DNA from: Litoreibacter halocynthiae
GTDB taxonomy: Bacteria > Pseudomonadota > Alphaproteobacteria > Rhodobacterales > Rhodobacteraceae
Assembly: GCF_004365635.1 (NCBI RefSeq)
Contig: NZ_SOBH01000004.1
Span: forward strand, 124,001 to 188,000
Direction of reading: 5' to 3'
Length of the DNA stretch: 64,000 bases
Shown here: piece by piece, positions 63,338-64,000 of the stretch
Numbering within the stretch: the stretch's first letter is position 1
How the letters are laid out: every line of letters starts with the position of its first letter
Notes under the pieces: model-generated
What the model saw: only the letters and a program-made list of their open reading frames with translations
Told to the model about the DNA's origin: nothing
The model's database searches: none
Made by a program: the position numbers and the translations under genes

Positions 63338-64000
63338 ATGGAAAAATTGCAAAAAGCACTGGAAAAAGCGCGAGGGCAGCGTGGTGGCACAAAAGCGCCC
63401 GATCTTAGGTCGCATTCCAAACAGTCGCAGCGGCGCGGGAAAACCGCGAGCGCAGCCGTAAAAGCGCCCCTCTCTCTTTGGGACGATCTGACCCCTTATG
63501 AGCCCAATCCAGATCTGCTTTTGCGCAACAGGATCCTAACACTCAACTCCGAAGCTGAGGCGAACCCATTCGATGTCCTGCGCACCAAGGTTTTTCTGCT
63601 AATGCAGGAGAACGGCTGGACGCGATTGGCCATCACATCGCCCAACAAGGATTGTGGCAAAACCACAACTGCCTGCAATCTGGCAATCGGGTTTTCGCGA
63701 CAACGCGAGAACCGGACCATGCTGTTCGACTTTGATCTGCGCAGTCCGGCCGTGGCAGATATGCTGGGTCGCAAACCCAATCATGGCATCAAAGCCATGC
63801 TGACGGGGGATGTGCCCCCTAAGGATCAGTTGCTGTGCCTCCGAGGCAATGTAGCTCTTTCGCTGGGCAACATGGCCATCTCCGATCCGACACAGCTTCT
63901 TTTGTCAAAACACACGGCCGATATGTTGGATAAAGTGCAGGCCGATTTTGCCCCTGACCTCATGATTTTCGATCTGCCATCCATGTTTGCCGCCGACGAT
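63338..64000 (+). CDS. CpsD/CapB-type tyrosine kinase-like ATPase, N-terminal part
   Basis: This gene starts at the ATG 63338 and runs off the right edge (221 residues visible). Motifs: N-terminal MEKLQKALEKAR, Walker A SPNKDCGKTTTACN (about 107-120), Walker A' FDFDLRSP and Walker B LMIFDLPSM. It is the BY-kinase type that pairs with the preceding chain-length protein. The tyrosine-rich C-terminal tail lies outside the window. With the preceding genes it forms the export and length-control operon. Confidence 0.88.
   Translation, partial: MEKLQKALEKARGQRGGTKAPDLRSHSKQSQRRGKTASAAVKAPLSLWDDLTPYEPNPDLLLRNRILTLNSEAEANPFDVLRTKVFLLMQENGWTRLAITSPNKDCGKTTTACNLAIGFSRQRENRTMLFDFDLRSPAVADMLGRKPNHGIKAMLTGDVPPKDQLLCLRGNVALSLGNMAISDPTQLLLSKHTADMLDKVQADFAPDLMIFDLPSMFAADD

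Overview
The window looks like chromosomal DNA of an alphaproteobacterium of the Rhodobacterales (Roseobacter group). The evidence is a CcrM-type adenine methyltransferase with GANTC sites in its own upstream region, DUF4170 and DUF721 proteins in a waaA-lpxK-dsbA-mutY neighbourhood, and a VPLPA-type exosortase (XrtD-like) in a large exopolysaccharide locus. Genes are tightly packed, often with overlapping start and stop codons. I saw no insertion sequence, prophage or CRISPR array. One tRNA gene is present.

Region 1 (1-12.5 kb) is housekeeping: the 3' end of a PmbA/TldD-type protease gene, cysQ, a DUF4170 protein, waaA and lpxK (Kdo transfer and lipid A phosphorylation), then on the other strand a DsbA-like protein and a DUF721 protein, and divergently mutY followed by an alkane-monooxygenase-like gene. 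Next come a small lipoprotein, a SAM methyltransferase, ccrM, rnhB, two small secreted proteins and a membrane protein with a C-terminal winged-helix-like domain.

Region 2 (12.5-25 kb) is rich in genes for phosphorus compounds: an inositol-monophosphatase-family enzyme, an AfuABC/FbpABC-type ABC transporter, a Na/Pi cotransporter with a PhoU-like tail, a divergent DeoR regulator, a phnDCEE-type transporter and a NagD-type HAD protein. A plausible reading is import of organophosphates, cleavage inside the cell and balancing of the released phosphate. The substrates are not known from sequence.

Region 3 (25-36 kb) starts with tRNA-Arg(CCT), a LacI regulator and a YihY/BrkB membrane protein with a small overlapping membrane ORF. 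Then come sugar-nucleotide genes (UDP-glucose dehydrogenase, a phosphoglycosyl transferase, an NAD-dependent epimerase and a WbpM/PglF-type dehydratase) and a hexuronate catabolism pair, uxuB-uxaC, with a likely operator over its promoter.

Region 4 (36-64 kb) is an exopolysaccharide and exosortase island: a HAD-UbiA fusion with GtrA, a Gfo/Idh/MocA oxidoreductase, an unrecognised TIM-barrel-like protein, a WecG/TagA glycosyltransferase, further glycosyltransferases, an AsnB-like amidotransferase, exosortase with fused EpsI, a PKD/beta-helix protein, a flippase, a polymerase-like membrane protein, an outer-membrane barrel, a Wza-like export protein, a TPR lipoprotein, a second phosphoglycosyl transferase, an ExeA-like ATPase, a chain-length regulator and a CpsD-like kinase cut by the window end. 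Together these would start, extend, amidate, flip, polymerise and export a glycan, with exosortase anchoring or processing surface proteins encoded elsewhere.
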